Positions 37,289-46,692 of a stretch of 64,000 nucleotides of DNA are shown here, in pieces. A program made the translations under genes and the position numbers. A model generated the notes under the pieces. That model saw only the letters and a program-made list of their open reading frames with translations. It searched no databases and was not told the origin of the DNA. Source of the stretch: Streptococcus ovis DSM 16829 (GTDB lineage: Bacteria; Bacillota; Bacilli; Lactobacillales; Streptococcaceae); assembly GCF_000380125.1 (NCBI RefSeq), contig NZ_KB904574.1, positions 145,418-209,417 on the forward strand, written 5' to 3'. The first letter of the stretch is position 1; each line of letters opens with the position of its first letter.

Positions 37289-37317
37289 TTGACAATCGTT
37301 GGAAAGCCATGTAGAAT
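37289..37317 (+). promoter_or_regulatory. Promoter of the pyrF operon
   Basis: A perfect TTGACA (37289-37294), a 17-base spacer and TAGAAT (37312-37317), directly before the second PyrR attenuator. Confidence 0.88.
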
Positions 37318-37332
37318 GAAGATAATCAAATA

Positions 37333-37432
37333 ACCTTTAATCATGTCCAGAGAGGCATCAAAGGTCCACGGAAAAAGGGTGCAGTGTACCCATATTTTGT
37401 GTAGCCTCACCCTCTTTGGTGAGGCTTTTCTT
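37333..37432 (+). promoter_or_regulatory. Second PyrR-responsive attenuator, upstream of pyrF
   Basis: The PyrR loop ATGTCCAGAGAGGCAT (37343-37358) sits on a stem made by ACCTTT (37333-37338) and AAAGGT (37360-37365). The terminator is GCCTCACC paired with GGTGAGGC (37404-37425), followed by TTTTCTTT. The following 120 bases up to pyrF contain no gene. Confidence 0.9.
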
Positions 37433-37554
37433 TGTACTGTTAGAACAGTGTGAGAGTAGATGTAGCAGCTACAAGTTTGTAGCGTCAAAAACAGTGTTGG
37501 ATAGCATAGAGAAAAGACAGTACATGATTCCCTTATGTATCAGAAAGGAAGAAT

Positions 37555-38247
37555 ATGCGCGAAGCTCGCCCGATTATTGCCCTTGATTTTCCTAATTTTG
37601 AAGCGGTTAAAGAATTTTTAGCTCTTTTTCCTCGGGAAGAAAAGCTCTATGTTAAGATTGGCATGGAATTGTATTATGCGGTTGGTCCAGAGATTGTACG
37701 TTATGTGAAATCTTTAGGGCACAGTGTATTTTTGGATTTAAAATTGCACGATATTCCCAATACAGTCCAGTCGGCAATGGCTGCGCTGGCCAATTTAGGG
37801 GTTGACATGACCAATGTACATGCAGCAGGTGGGGTTGAGATGATGAAGGCTGCACGAAAAGGTTTGGGAGAAGGTGCCAAATTGATTGCGGTGACGCAAC
37901 TAACTTCAACTTCCGAAGAACAAATGCAGTCTGACCAAAATATTCAAACCAGCCTCGCAGAGTCTGTCCTTAACTACGCTCGCAAATCAGCGGAAGCAGG
38001 TCTTGATGGTGTCGTCTGCTCAGCTCATGAGGTTGAAGCTATTAAATCTGCTACATCGAGTGGTTTCGTCTGTTTGACACCGGGCATTCGTCCTGCAGGC
38101 TCTGCTGTTGGTGACCAAAAACGGGTCATGACACCTAGTCAGGCTAGGAAAATTGGCAGTGACTACATCGTGGTAGGACGTCCAATTACACAGGCAGAAA
38201 ATCCTGTGACGGCTTACCAAGCAATTAAGGAAGAGTGGAATGGTTAG
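37555..38247 (+). CDS. pyrF: Orotidine 5'-phosphate decarboxylase
   Basis: A 230-residue TIM-barrel enzyme that converts OMP to UMP, the last step of de novo UMP synthesis. The active site reads [13 protein letters not shown], with the Lys-Asp pairs, and the phosphate-binding end is VVGRPIT near residue 205. GAAAGGAAG precedes the ATG. It overlaps the next gene by 8 bp, and a PyrR attenuator controls the operon. Confidence 0.97.
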   Translation: MREARPIIALDFPNFEAVKEFLALFPREEKLYVKIGMELYYAVGPEIVRYVKSLGHSVFLDLKLHDIPNTVQSAMAALANLGVDMTNVHAAGGVEMMKAARKGLGEGAKLIAVTQLTSTSEEQMQSDQNIQTSLAESVLNYARKSAEAGLDGVVCSAHEVEAIKSATSSGFVCLTPGIRPAGSAVGDQKRVMTPSQARKIGSDYIVVGRPITQAENPVTAYQAIKEEWNG

Positions 38248-38581
38248 GAAGAGTTATCAGGTCATCATTGATAGACCTATGGGGTTTCGAGATCATTTTG
38301 GGAATACCTATCCTGTTAACTATGGTTACATCCCTGAATTGTTAGCAGGAGATGGTGAGGAGCAAGATGTTTACATTATCTCTCAGCATGTTTCACAGCC
38401 TTTGACGACTTTTTTCGGAGAATTGGTGGCCATCATTCATCGTAAAGATGATGTGGAAGACAAATGGATACTAACCTCTCCAGGAGAAAATCTAACGCTT
38501 GAAGCTATTCAGGCACAGACATATTTTATTGAACAATATTTTACATCAAGCATTGAGATGCTGGAGGAGGAAATTTTATGA
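38240..38581 (+). CDS. Small inorganic-pyrophosphatase-like protein
   Basis: A 113-residue protein that matches the core of family I inorganic pyrophosphatases: [19 protein letters not shown] followed by EEQDVYII. The family signature DxDxxDV is altered (D-G-E-E-Q-D), and the protein is about two thirds of the usual length, so activity is uncertain. It overlaps pyrF by 8 bp and pyrE by 4 bp. PyrE produces pyrophosphate in a reversible reaction, so an adjacent pyrophosphatase could pull OMP formation forward. That link is inference from position. Confidence 0.75.
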   Translation: MVRKSYQVIIDRPMGFRDHFGNTYPVNYGYIPELLAGDGEEQDVYIISQHVSQPLTTFFGELVAIIHRKDDVEDKWILTSPGENLTLEAIQAQTYFIEQYFTSSIEMLEEEIL

Positions 38582-39207
38582 CATTAGCGACACAAATTGC
38601 ATCAGATTTATTAGACATTAAAGCTGTTTATTTAAAACCTGAGGAACCATTCACATGGGCTTCAGGGATCAAATCGCCCATTTATACAGACAACCGTATT
38701 ACACTGTCTTATCCAGAAACACGGACACTGATTGAAAATGGTTTTGTTGAGAAAATCAAAGAACATTTTCCAGAGGTTGAAGTGATTGCAGGAACTGCTA
38801 CCGCAGGGATTCCACATGGTGCAATCATTGCAGATAAGATGAATCTACCATTTTCTTACATCCGCAGCAAACCTAAAAAACACGGGGCTGGTAATCAGAT
38901 TGAAGGGCGCGTGGTGAAGCGACAAAAAATGGTCATCATCGAAGACTTGATTTCGACAGGTGGCTCTGTGCTGGATGCGGTCAAGGCTGCGCAGGATGCA
39001 GGTGTCGACGTCTTGGGAGTTGTTGCTATCTTTACCTATGAACTGCCAAAAGCTACTGAAAACTTTGAAAAAGCAGGCGTGAAATTGGTAACCTTATCCA
39101 ATTACAGTGAACTAATTAAGGTAGCAAAAGTGCAAGGCTATATCAATGCTGATGGATTGACATTGTTGAAAAAATTCAAGGAAGACCAAGAAAACTGGCA
39201 AGAATAG
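38578..39207 (+). CDS. pyrE: Orotate phosphoribosyltransferase
   Basis: A 209-residue type I phosphoribosyltransferase that joins orotate and PRPP to give OMP and pyrophosphate. The PRPP motif is [13 protein letters not shown]-like ([18 protein letters not shown]), and [13 protein letters not shown] is the flexible loop with catalytic lysine. The gene starts within the stop of the pyrophosphatase-like gene (ATGA). A terminator follows. Confidence 0.97.
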   Translation: MTLATQIASDLLDIKAVYLKPEEPFTWASGIKSPIYTDNRITLSYPETRTLIENGFVEKIKEHFPEVEVIAGTATAGIPHGAIIADKMNLPFSYIRSKPKKHGAGNQIEGRVVKRQKMVIIEDLISTGGSVLDAVKAAQDAGVDVLGVVAIFTYELPKATENFEKAGVKLVTLSNYSELIKVAKVQGYINADGLTLLKKFKEDQENWQE

Positions 39208-39210
39208 GCT

Positions 39211-39234
39211 AAAAGGCGGGGAACCCGCCTTTTT
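39211..39234 (+). terminator. Terminator of the pyrF-pyrE operon
   Basis: AAAAGGCGGG pairs with CCCGCCTTTT across GAA, a strong GC stem followed by a T-run. Confidence 0.92.
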
Positions 39235-39429
39235 ATGCTATAATATAGAAAAATGTAACGATATCTGATAACGATATATGGCCAATCACAGCCAAAATAT
39301 CTCCTGCTAGCATTTTAGGATTCTCCTGTAGCAGAAGATAAACTGATAGGATGGAAGTTTTAAGTAAAAGAGTGTGGCTTTATCTTCGTTTGTAGACTAG
39401 TTATTCCATGTAGAGGAGGTAGAAAGAAA
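39235..39429. other. Non-coding stretch upstream of ung
   Basis: No gene is supported. It contains a repeated TAACGATAT (about 39257 and 39268), a long-loop inverted repeat CTGCTA with TAGCAG (about 39303-39334) and a short copy (about 39364-39382) of the AGAGTGTG sequence that also occurs at the end of the Nudix gene at 40087 and again near 41226. No convincing promoter for ung was identified. Confidence 0.4.
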
Positions 39430-40083
39430 ATGAAACATTCAGCTTGGCACGAAGCAATCAAAAAAGAACTACCAGAACATTACTATGCTCAAATCAATGC
39501 CTTTCTTAACCAAGTGTATGCACAAGGCATGGTTTATCCGCCCAAGGAAAAAGTTTTTGCTGCGATTCAGACAACAGCCTTAGAAGATGTCAAGGTGGTG
39601 ATTTTAGGGCAGGACCCTTATCATGGACCCAAGCAAGCACAAGGTTTGTCCTTTTCAGTGCCAAATGATTTACCAGCACCGCCCTCTCTCCAAAATATCT
39701 TGAAAGAATTGTCTGATGACATCGGCGTGAAAGTTTCACACGACTTGACGCCGTGGGCTGAGCAGGGAGTATTGCTTCTCAACGCCTGCTTGACTGTTCC
39801 AGCGGGCAATGCCAATGGACACGCTGGACTTATCTGGGAACCCTTTACAGATGCTATTATCAAGGTAGTAAATGAGCAGGAGCAATCGGTCGTCTTTGTT
39901 CTCTGGGGTTCTTATGCACGCAAGAAGAAAGCCTTGATTACCAACCCTAAGCACTTGATTATTGAATCAGCGCACCCTAGTCCCCTCTCTGCTTATCGCG
40001 GTTTCTTCGGTAGCCGTCCGTTTTCAAAAACCAATGATTTTTTGGTGGAAAATGGCAGAGCAACAATAGATTGGTTGAGGTAA
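39430..40083 (+). CDS. ung: Uracil-DNA glycosylase
   Basis: A 217-residue family 1 uracil-DNA glycosylase that removes uracil from DNA. The water-activating loop [18 protein letters not shown] and the C-terminal [13 protein letters not shown] loop are both intact. GAGGAGG lies upstream of the ATG. The Nudix gene begins 3 bp after the stop, so the two nucleotide-damage genes form one unit. Confidence 0.97.
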   Translation: MKHSAWHEAIKKELPEHYYAQINAFLNQVYAQGMVYPPKEKVFAAIQTTALEDVKVVILGQDPYHGPKQAQGLSFSVPNDLPAPPSLQNILKELSDDIGVKVSHDLTPWAEQGVLLLNACLTVPAGNANGHAGLIWEPFTDAIIKVVNEQEQSVVFVLWGSYARKKKALITNPKHLIIESAHPSPLSAYRGFFGSRPFSKTNDFLVENGRATIDWLR

Positions 40084-40086
40084 GAT

Positions 40087-40557
40087 ATGGTTATGTTAGC
40101 AACCATTTGTTATATCGATAATGGCAAGGAATTTCTACTCCTGCACCGCAATAAAAAGCCCAATGATGTTCATGCTGGAAAATGGATTGGGGTTGGAGGC
40201 AAACTCGAAAAAGGAGAAACGCCAGAAGCCTGCGCTAGGCGTGAAATCCTTGAAGAAACGGGCTTAACGGTTGAAAAAATGCACTTTGCTGGTGTCATCA
40301 CCTTTCCAGAATTTACTCCTGGTCATGACTGGTATACCTATGTTTTTAAGGTGACGGAGTTTTCAGGAGAGCTTAAAGATTGTGACGAAGGAACGTTGGA
40401 ATGGGTGCCTTACGATCAAGTCTGGGACAAACCCACTTGGGAGGGAGATCATACCTTTGTCGGCTGGCTTCTTGAAAATAAACCTTTCTTTTCGGCCAGT
40501 TTCACCTATAAGGGAGATAAACTAGTGGACGAGAGTGTGACCTTTTATGGAGAGTGA
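40087..40557 (+). CDS. Nudix hydrolase (MutT-like, 8-oxo-dGTP diphosphatase type)
   Basis: A 156-residue Nudix enzyme. The Nudix box is GGKLEKGETPEACARREILEETGL (residues about 38-61), given here to show the catalytic REILEE core. The WIGVGGK lead-in recalls MutT/MutX 8-oxo-dGTP hydrolases, and linkage to ung suits a sanitation role. A second ATG two codons in is also possible. The final 27 bases of this gene are nearly repeated after the next gene. Confidence 0.82.
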   Translation: MVMLATICYIDNGKEFLLLHRNKKPNDVHAGKWIGVGGKLEKGETPEACARREILEETGLTVEKMHFAGVITFPEFTPGHDWYTYVFKVTEFSGELKDCDEGTLEWVPYDQVWDKPTWEGDHTFVGWLLENKPFFSASFTYKGDKLVDESVTFYGE

Positions 40558-40592
40558 ATACTCGGTATCAAGACAGGATAGAGGACAGTTAT

Positions 40593-41225
40593 ATGACAGA
40601 ACTCGACAGAACCGTTTTATTTTTCACAACCTTAGAAGAGGGACGACTGGAAGAGGCTGATGAAATACTAAAAGAGAGTTATGAATTGTTAGAATCAGAT
40701 GATAAAAATAGTTTATTCTGGCTGAATAACAACCATATCTATCTCTCTATAAAAAAGTGCGTATTTCAAGAAGCCAGAGAATTTGGCAATGAAAATATCA
40801 GACTATCAGAAGAACTTGATAATTTGGAATTAAAACATATCGCCTTACACCAACTTGCCTATATTGAACGTGAGGCTAAACAGTATCAACAGGCATTGGA
40901 CTACATCATCCAAGAAAAAGAAATCATCGAACAGTTGGCTTTGGCTGGAAATGATGTTACGCTAGATAAAGCGGTCGCTACTTACGAATATGCTTATCTT
41001 AATTTTCTATTGGGAAATAAAGCAGTAGCAGAAAAAGAGATGCAGTTCAGTTTGAAATTGGCTCTGCAAACAGAGGATAAGGTTGCCCATGCCTGTGCCT
41101 ATCGTGGTTTAGGAGAGATATTAACTGACATATCTTATCTCCAAAAAGCAAGAGATATTTTCGTGGAACTAGGCGATGAATATGGTGTTCGTGAAATAGA
41201 TGAACTAATGGGAAAAGTGAGATAA
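40593..41225 (+). CDS. Uncharacterised helical-repeat (TPR-like) protein
   Basis: A 210-residue soluble protein that I do not recognise by name. It is almost entirely helical, with paired amphipathic segments resembling tetratricopeptide repeats (for example LEEADEILKESYELLE, then YQQALDYIIQEKEII and YEYAYLNFLLGNKAVAEKEM). The ATG at 40593 is preferred to a GTG at 40554 because the latter overlaps the Nudix gene. The gene is flanked by 27-bp near-identical copies of the Nudix gene end, which suggests insertion. Confidence 0.75.
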   Translation: MTELDRTVLFFTTLEEGRLEEADEILKESYELLESDDKNSLFWLNNNHIYLSIKKCVFQEAREFGNENIRLSEELDNLELKHIALHQLAYIEREAKQYQQALDYIIQEKEIIEQLALAGNDVTLDKAVATYEYAYLNFLLGNKAVAEKEMQFSLKLALQTEDKVAHACAYRGLGEILTDISYLQKARDIFVELGDEYGVREIDELMGKVR

Positions 41226-41283
41226 AAGAGTGTGACTTTTTATGAGGAGTGATAGAGTCTGAGAAACGAGTGGGGAATACAGA

Positions 41284-41817
41284 ATGTACGCGGTTATTTT
41301 AACATTTGATGAACAAATAGAAGATAGAATTAAGAAAATATGGCAAGAACTAGAGGAGCAGGGGATTTCTGATTATGCTAGCCAAGTCCAAAATCGAAAA
41401 CCTCATCTGACGCTGGCTTCTTATGAAGAGATTGCGAATGTAGAAGTGTTTGAGAAACAGTTCAATCTTTTCTATCGTCAAGTGCCAAGTTTGACTGTTC
41501 AATTTTCATCACTTGGCTCCTTTTTACAGTCGGCTACGCTTTTTCTTAGTCCTGTTGTCACGCAATCATTATTTGTCTTGCATCAAGCGCACTATCAAAC
41601 CTTTCATCAATGGTCTGCTCAGAATCTATATAGTCCAGAACATTGGATTCCCCATGTAACGCTCGCGAATTATTTATCAGCTGATCAATTACAGGAGGCA
41701 TTCGCTTTTTGTCAGGGGCGATTGTCAAACTTAGAAGGATGCATTACAGGCGTTCAACTCATCGAAATTTCAAAAGATAAGCAAGTAAAAACTGTATTTC
41801 ATATTGAATTTCAATAA
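41284..41817 (+). CDS. 2H phosphoesterase (2'-5' RNA ligase family)
   Basis: A 177-residue protein with both H-x-T/S-x motifs of the 2H superfamily: PHLTLA near residue 40 and PHVTLA near residue 123. Members hydrolyse 2',3'-cyclic phosphodiesters or act on RNA ends. Substrate and pathway are unknown. It precedes pyrC by 14 bp, and probably shares its transcript. Confidence 0.85.
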   Translation: MYAVILTFDEQIEDRIKKIWQELEEQGISDYASQVQNRKPHLTLASYEEIANVEVFEKQFNLFYRQVPSLTVQFSSLGSFLQSATLFLSPVVTQSLFVLHQAHYQTFHQWSAQNLYSPEHWIPHVTLANYLSADQLQEAFAFCQGRLSNLEGCITGVQLIEISKDKQVKTVFHIEFQ

Positions 41818-41831
41818 AAGAAGGAGAAGCC

Positions 41832-43100
41832 ATGCTTTTAATCAAAAATGGTCGTGTTGTTGACCCAAAATCAAACACAGATAAGGTTTTAGACATTTTG
41901 GTGTCTGATGGAAAGATTATCAAAATTGCTGAAAATATCGAAGAAAAAGAAGTACAAGTCATTGATGCGACTGGTCTGGTGGTGGCTCCTGGCTTAGTCG
42001 ATGTCCATGTGCATTTCCGTGAGCCTGGTCAAACTCACAAGGAAGATATCCATACGGGCGCTCTTGCTGCTGCGGCTGGTGGTGTGACCTCCGTTGTCAT
42101 GATGGCTAACACCAATCCAACCATTTCGACCGTGGAAACCTTAAAAGAAGTCCTGGGCTCAGCCGCTAAAGAGAATATCAATATCCATACAGTTGCGACT
42201 ATCACTAAGGACTTTGATGGGGAGACTATTACGGATTTCGATGGATTATTGGCAAATGGCGCTGTCGCTTTTTCAGATGACGGGATTCCATTGACCAATG
42301 CGGGCGTTCTTCGTGATGCTATGAAATTAGCGAAAAAACATGATGTCCTCTTGAGCTTGCACGAAGAAGATCCAAACTTGAACGGCGTGTTGGGCCTCAA
42401 TGAAAATATTGCTAAAAAACATTTCCATATCTGTGGCGCTACAGGTGTCGCTGAATATAGCATGGTAGCGCGTGATGTGATGATTGCCTATGAAACAGGG
42501 GCCAAGGTCCATATTCAGCACTTGTCAAAAGCCGAGTCTGTCAAGGTGGTCGAATTCGCCCAGTCGCTAGGTGCTAATGTAACTGCTGAAGCCGCACCGC
42601 AACATTTTTCACGGACAGAAGACCTCTTGCTGACCAAAGGTGCCAATGCCAAGATGAATCCGCCTTTGCGTCTAGAAAGTGACCGTTTGGCAGTCATCGA
42701 AGGGCTGAAATCAGGTGTTATCTCTGTGATTGCGACAGACCATGCTCCTCACCATGCTGACGAGAAAAATGTAGCAGATGTGACCAAGGCACCGTCTGGG
42801 ATGACAGGACTTGAAACCTCTCTTTCTCTCGGTTTGACCTATCTGGTTCATGCTGGTCATTTGACCCTCCCTCAATTCTTAGAAAAGATGACCTACAAAC
42901 CTGCTGAATTGTATGGTTTGGATGCGGGCTATCTGGTGGAAAATGGTCCTGCAGATTTAGTCATTTTTGATATGGAGGCAGACCGTGAGGTATCTGACCA
43001 TTTTGCTTCAAAAGCAAGCAATTCACCGTTTATTGGTGACAAGCTGAAAGGTCAAGTGAAGTACACCATCTGCAAAGGTGAGATTGTCTATCAGGACTAG
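41832..43100 (+). CDS. pyrC: Dihydroorotase
   Basis: A 422-residue zinc amidohydrolase that interconverts carbamoyl-aspartate and dihydroorotate, the third step of UMP synthesis. Metal ligands lie in [16 protein letters not shown] near residue 58, SLHEED, the HIQHLS histidines and ATDHAPHH near residue 303. It is a class I dihydroorotase by length. AAGGAGAAG precedes the ATG. No PyrR leader is visible directly upstream. Confidence 0.97.
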   Translation: MLLIKNGRVVDPKSNTDKVLDILVSDGKIIKIAENIEEKEVQVIDATGLVVAPGLVDVHVHFREPGQTHKEDIHTGALAAAAGGVTSVVMMANTNPTISTVETLKEVLGSAAKENINIHTVATITKDFDGETITDFDGLLANGAVAFSDDGIPLTNAGVLRDAMKLAKKHDVLLSLHEEDPNLNGVLGLNENIAKKHFHICGATGVAEYSMVARDVMIAYETGAKVHIQHLSKAESVKVVEFAQSLGANVTAEAAPQHFSRTEDLLLTKGANAKMNPPLRLESDRLAVIEGLKSGVISVIATDHAPHHADEKNVADVTKAPSGMTGLETSLSLGLTYLVHAGHLTLPQFLEKMTYKPAELYGLDAGYLVENGPADLVIFDMEADREVSDHFASKASNSPFIGDKLKGQVKYTICKGEIVYQD

Positions 43101-43103
43101 GAT

Positions 43104-43763
43104 ATGGGAAAAAAAGTAACAAAGAAAAAAGCCTCTATTTCCAAAAAAGGAACAAAAAAGAAGCGAAAAAAACTAAAAAAATCCATACGGAATCGACTCA
43201 TTCTTTTTGGAGCACTTGTTTTGCTTCTGTTTGGAGGCATCCGATTGTATCAAGCATGGACCCTTCATGTTGAGCAAGAGGCTTTTGAAAAAGCCAACCA
43301 TACGGAATTTATTGAGATTGTTGGAAACTCTGCTCGTAGAATTGCTGGGGAGAATGACTTATATGCATCTGTCATGGTCGCACAAGCCATTTTAGAAAGT
43401 GATTGGGGAAAAAGTCAATTGACCAAAGAAGCTAACAACCTTTTTGGCGTGAAGGGAGAGTACCACGGAGAGTCCTATCAGATTGAAACGAAGGAAGATG
43501 ATGGGACAGGCAAGCTCTATACGGTTATGGCAGATTTTCGTAAATATCCGACTTACCATCGTTCCTTAGAAGATAATGCTAGTCTGCTTAAAAATGGTGT
43601 TTCATGGGATTCTGACTATTATGCGGGTGCATGGAAAAGTCGTACTAAATCCTACCAAGATGCGACTGCCTATCTCCAAGGACGTTACGCAACTGACACC
43701 CACTATGCAAGCAAACTCAATGCCTTGATTGAGCAATATCACCTAACCAGATTTGATGAGTGA
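43104..43763 (+). CDS. Membrane-anchored glucosaminidase-domain peptidoglycan hydrolase
   Basis: A 219-residue protein with a very lysine-rich cytoplasmic N-terminus, one transmembrane helix (about residues 32-49) and an extracellular Glucosaminidase domain (about 70-215). VAQAILESDWGKSQLTKEANNLFGVKG contains the catalytic glutamate and the conserved NLFG motif. Relatives cleave N-acetylglucosaminyl linkages in peptidoglycan and act in cell growth or separation. It begins 3 bp after pyrC, so transcripts are likely shared by read-through. Confidence 0.88.
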   Translation: MGKKVTKKKASISKKGTKKKRKKLKKSIRNRLILFGALVLLLFGGIRLYQAWTLHVEQEAFEKANHTEFIEIVGNSARRIAGENDLYASVMVAQAILESDWGKSQLTKEANNLFGVKGEYHGESYQIETKEDDGTGKLYTVMADFRKYPTYHRSLEDNASLLKNGVSWDSDYYAGAWKSRTKSYQDATAYLQGRYATDTHYASKLNALIEQYHLTRFDE

Positions 43764-43810
43764 GGATGTCAGATGGCAGAAACGATTAAAAATTGGGTTA
43801 TGAGTATATG

Positions 43811-43847
43811 AAAAAATAGCTAGTAGACCTCTACTAACTATTTTTTT
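43811..43847. terminator. Bidirectional terminator between the glucosaminidase and plsY genes
   Basis: AAAAAATAGCTAGTAGA and TCTACTAACTATTTTTT pair over 17 positions with one mismatch and a 2-base loop. The A and T tracts make it usable in both directions. One arm overlaps the plsY stop codon. Confidence 0.85.
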
Positions 43848-44482
43848 GGATTCTGATGAGTGAGGTTTAATCCCCAAGGGACAAGATTTTCAGATTTTTG
43901 TCGAATGCGCGCTACATTGTCTTGATGACGGATGATAACAAATGTTCCAAGAAATAGGACAATCAGAGTAAAAATCCAATCATAGCTTGGCAAAATAAAG
44001 TGAAAAACTGGGAAGATAATGGCACCCAAAATCGCAAATCCAGAAGCAACAATACTTGATAAAGAGACCATTGAGGACAGATAAAGAGTAGCAACAAAGA
44101 CGACAACCAAATAAAGACAGAATAATGGAGCAAACCCCATCAACATACCTGCAGAAGTTGCAACAGCTTTCCCCCCTTTAAATTGAGCAAAGATAGGGAA
44201 AGTGTGACCTAGCACGGCAACTAGTCCGAAAACAATAGGGGACAGGCCGTTTAAATGGAACAGGACGGGGAGAAGTGCTGCGATTGTTCCCTTTAAGAAG
44301 TCAATGATAAAGACAATCACGCCAGCTTTTGGACCTAACACTCGAAAAGTATTGGTTGTACCTGTATTTCCTGAACCATAGTCGCGCAGGTTTTTATGAA
44401 AGAAGATTTGTCCAATCCACAATCCAGAGGGAATGGAACCTAAAAGGTAGGCAATTATTAAACAAAATACATTCATTAACAT
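43838..44482 (-). CDS. plsY: Acyl-phosphate:glycerol-3-phosphate acyltransferase
   Basis: A 214-residue polytopic membrane enzyme that acylates glycerol-3-phosphate in the first step of phospholipid synthesis. The conserved [25 protein letters not shown] and [18 protein letters not shown] motifs are all present, with about five to seven helices. It is divergent from parE, an order common in streptococci. An extended -10 promoter ends only six bases before the first ATG, so the message may be leaderless; a second ATG two codons in is an alternative start. Confidence 0.96.
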   Translation of the reverse strand: MLMNVFCLIIAYLLGSIPSGLWIGQIFFHKNLRDYGSGNTGTTNTFRVLGPKAGVIVFIIDFLKGTIAALLPVLFHLNGLSPIVFGLVAVLGHTFPIFAQFKGGKAVATSAGMLMGFAPLFCLYLVVVFVATLYLSSMVSLSSIVASGFAILGAIIFPVFHFILPSYDWIFTLIVLFLGTFVIIRHQDNVARIRQKSENLVPWGLNLTHQNPKK

Positions 44483-44488
44483 TCTTTT

Positions 44489-44497
44489 ATTATAACA
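44489..44497 (-). promoter_or_regulatory. Extended -10 promoter of plsY, very close to the start codon
   Basis: Reads TGTTATAAT on the minus strand. Only six bases separate it from the first ATG of plsY. No recognisable Shine-Dalgarno sequence fits between. Confidence 0.65.
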
Positions 44498-44609
44498 TAG
44501 AGTGTTTTAATTCGGTGAGGCAAACAAGATTTTTTTCTGATACAGCGGATGATATGAGGGGACGAGCACGGTAAAAAAAAGGTTAAGGATAGCGCGATTA
44601 GGGATTTTT

Positions 44610-44618
44610 TGGTAAGAT
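44610..44618 (+). promoter_or_regulatory. Probable extended -10 promoter of parE
   Basis: TGGTAAGAT (TGn-TAAGAT) lies 27 bases upstream of parE, with GAGGAG at 44634-44639 as the ribosome binding site. The -35 region is weak. Confidence 0.5.
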
Positions 44619-44645
44619 AGTTAGGATGAACTAGAGGAGTTTAGT

Positions 44646-46595
44646 ATGCCTAAAAAGGAAATTACAGTAAATAATTACAATGATGATGCCATTCAAGTGC
44701 TAGAAGGGTTGGATGCAGTTCGAAAACGTCCTGGGATGTATATCGGCTCAACAGATGGGACGGGTCTTCACCACCTTGTCTGGGAAATTGTCGATAATGC
44801 GGTCGATGAGGCCTTGTCAGGATTTGGTGACCGTATTGATGTTACGATTAATAAAGATGGTAGTTTAACCGTTTCAGACCACGGTCGTGGAATGCCAGTC
44901 GGTAAACATGCCATGGGGATTCCAACGGTTGAGGTCATCTTCACCATTCTCCATGCCGGAGGAAAATTCGGCCAGGGTGGTTATAAGACGTCAGGCGGTC
45001 TGCACGGGGTTGGTTCTTCGGTGGTTAATGCCCTGTCTAGCTGGCTTGAGGTAGAGATTACACGTGAAGGAACTGTCTACCAGCAACGATTCGAAGATGG
45101 AGGCAAGCCTGTTACGACCTTGAAGAAAATTGGGACAGCACCCAAGTCGAAATCTGGGACCAAGGTTACCTTTATGCCAGATGCGACCATTTTTTCAACG
45201 ACTGATTTCAAATTCAACACCATTTCTGAACGTCTGAAGGAATCTGCTTTTCTATTAAAAAATGTGACGATGTCATTGACAGATTTGCGACCTGATGAGG
45301 TATTGCATGAAGAATTCCACTATGAAAATGGGGTGCAAGATTTTGTTGAGTATCTGAATGAAGACAAGGAAACCTTGACACCTGTTATTTTCTTTTCTGG
45401 AGAAGACCAAGGTTTCCAAGTGGAGGTAGCGCTTCAGTATAATGATGGATTCTCAGACAATATTCTATCCTTTGTCAATAATGTCCGGACCAAGGATGGA
45501 GGAACGCATGAGACAGGCCTGAAATCAGCCATTACCAAGGCCATGAATGACTATGCTCGCAAGACTGGCTTACTCAAGGAGAAGGATAAAAATCTGGAAG
45601 GCTCTGATTACCGTGAAGGGGTGTCAGCTATCCTGTCCATCCTTGTGCCAGAAGAACACTTGCAATTTGAAGGACAAACGAAGGATAAATTGGGTTCACC
45701 ACTGGCACGTCCGATTGTCGATGGGATTGTGTCTGAAAAATTGACCTTCTTCCTCTTAGAAAATGGGGAAGTAGCTTCTAACCTCATTCGAAAAGCCATC
45801 AAGGCGCGTGATGCCCGTGAAGCTGCTCGTAAGGCGCGTGACGAATCGCGGAATGGAAAGAAAAATAAAAAAGATAAAGGCTTGTTGTCAGGAAAATTAA
45901 CACCTGCCCAGTCTAAAAATCCGAAGAAAAATGAATTGTATCTAGTCGAAGGGGATTCCGCCGGTGGTTCTGCTAAGCAAGGACGTGACCGGAAGTTCCA
46001 AGCCATTTTGCCACTGCGTGGTAAGGTCTTGAATACAGCCAAGGCCAAGATGAGTGACATTGTCAAAAACGAAGAAATCAACACCATGATTTACACGATT
46101 GGTGCGGGTGTTGGGGCCGATTTCAATGTAGAAGATAGCAATTACGACAAAATCATCATCATGACCGATGCGGATACAGATGGCGCTCATATTCAGACCT
46201 TGCTGTTGACCTTCTTTTACCGCTATATGCGTCCCTTGGTAGAAGCAGGGCATGTCTATATCGCCCTCCCACCACTTTATAAGATGTCCAAAGGTAAGGG
46301 AGTTAAGGAAGTGGTTGAATATGCCTGGACTGATGGTGAGTTAGAAGACCTACGGAAGAAATTTGGCAAAGGGGCCATGCTTCAACGGTACAAAGGTCTC
46401 GGTGAGATGAACGCCGATCAACTCTGGGAAACGACTATGAATCCCGAAACCCGTACCCTCATCCGTGTGACCATCGAAGACCTTGCCCGTGCAGAACGCC
46501 GCGTCAATGTCCTCATGGGCGACAAAGTCGAGCCCCGCCGTAAATGGATTGAAGACAATGTCAAGTTTACATTGGAAGAAAATACTGTGTTTTAA
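44646..46595 (+). CDS. parE: DNA topoisomerase IV subunit B
   Basis: A 649-residue ATPase subunit of topoisomerase IV, which unlinks daughter chromosomes. The GHKL ATPase domain has EIVDNAVDEALSGF and DHGRGMPVGKHAMG; the TOPRIM domain has EGDSAGGSAKQGRD and TDADTDGAHIQTLL. The PLRGKVLNTAKAKMSDI region and the C-terminal end VEPRRKWIEDN fit ParE rather than GyrB, and pairing with parC downstream supports this. GyrB and ParE ATPase domains are known AMPylation targets of some Fic proteins, and a Fic gene follows closely. Confidence 0.97.
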   Translation: MPKKEITVNNYNDDAIQVLEGLDAVRKRPGMYIGSTDGTGLHHLVWEIVDNAVDEALSGFGDRIDVTINKDGSLTVSDHGRGMPVGKHAMGIPTVEVIFTILHAGGKFGQGGYKTSGGLHGVGSSVVNALSSWLEVEITREGTVYQQRFEDGGKPVTTLKKIGTAPKSKSGTKVTFMPDATIFSTTDFKFNTISERLKESAFLLKNVTMSLTDLRPDEVLHEEFHYENGVQDFVEYLNEDKETLTPVIFFSGEDQGFQVEVALQYNDGFSDNILSFVNNVRTKDGGTHETGLKSAITKAMNDYARKTGLLKEKDKNLEGSDYREGVSAILSILVPEEHLQFEGQTKDKLGSPLARPIVDGIVSEKLTFFLLENGEVASNLIRKAIKARDAREAARKARDESRNGKKNKKDKGLLSGKLTPAQSKNPKKNELYLVEGDSAGGSAKQGRDRKFQAILPLRGKVLNTAKAKMSDIVKNEEINTMIYTIGAGVGADFNVEDSNYDKIIIMTDADTDGAHIQTLLLTFFYRYMRPLVEAGHVYIALPPLYKMSKGKGVKEVVEYAWTDGELEDLRKKFGKGAMLQRYKGLGEMNADQLWETTMNPETRTLIRVTIEDLARAERRVNVLMGDKVEPRRKWIEDNVKFTLEENTVF

Positions 46596-46631
46596 GGAAT
46601 AGAATACTTGTGCTTGGCAGCAAGATACCTC

Positions 46632-46677
46632 GAAGTCAATTATCTCGAAAGCGACACAATAACGACTTCTTTTTTTC
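46632..46677 (+). terminator. Terminator after parE
   Basis: GAAGTC (46632-46637) pairs with GACTTC (46664-46669), with partial pairing of the inner AATTAT and ATAA segments, and is followed by an eight-T run. Confidence 0.65.
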
Positions 46678-46692
46678 AAATGGTAAAAGTAT

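Noticed and set aside
42035-42463. 142-codon antisense frame within pyrC
   Set aside because: No ribosome binding site or family resemblance, and pyrC is intact in the other direction.
45608-46253. Antisense reading frames of 159 and 103 codons within parE
   Set aside because: They are compositional shadows of the highly conserved parE coding sequence.
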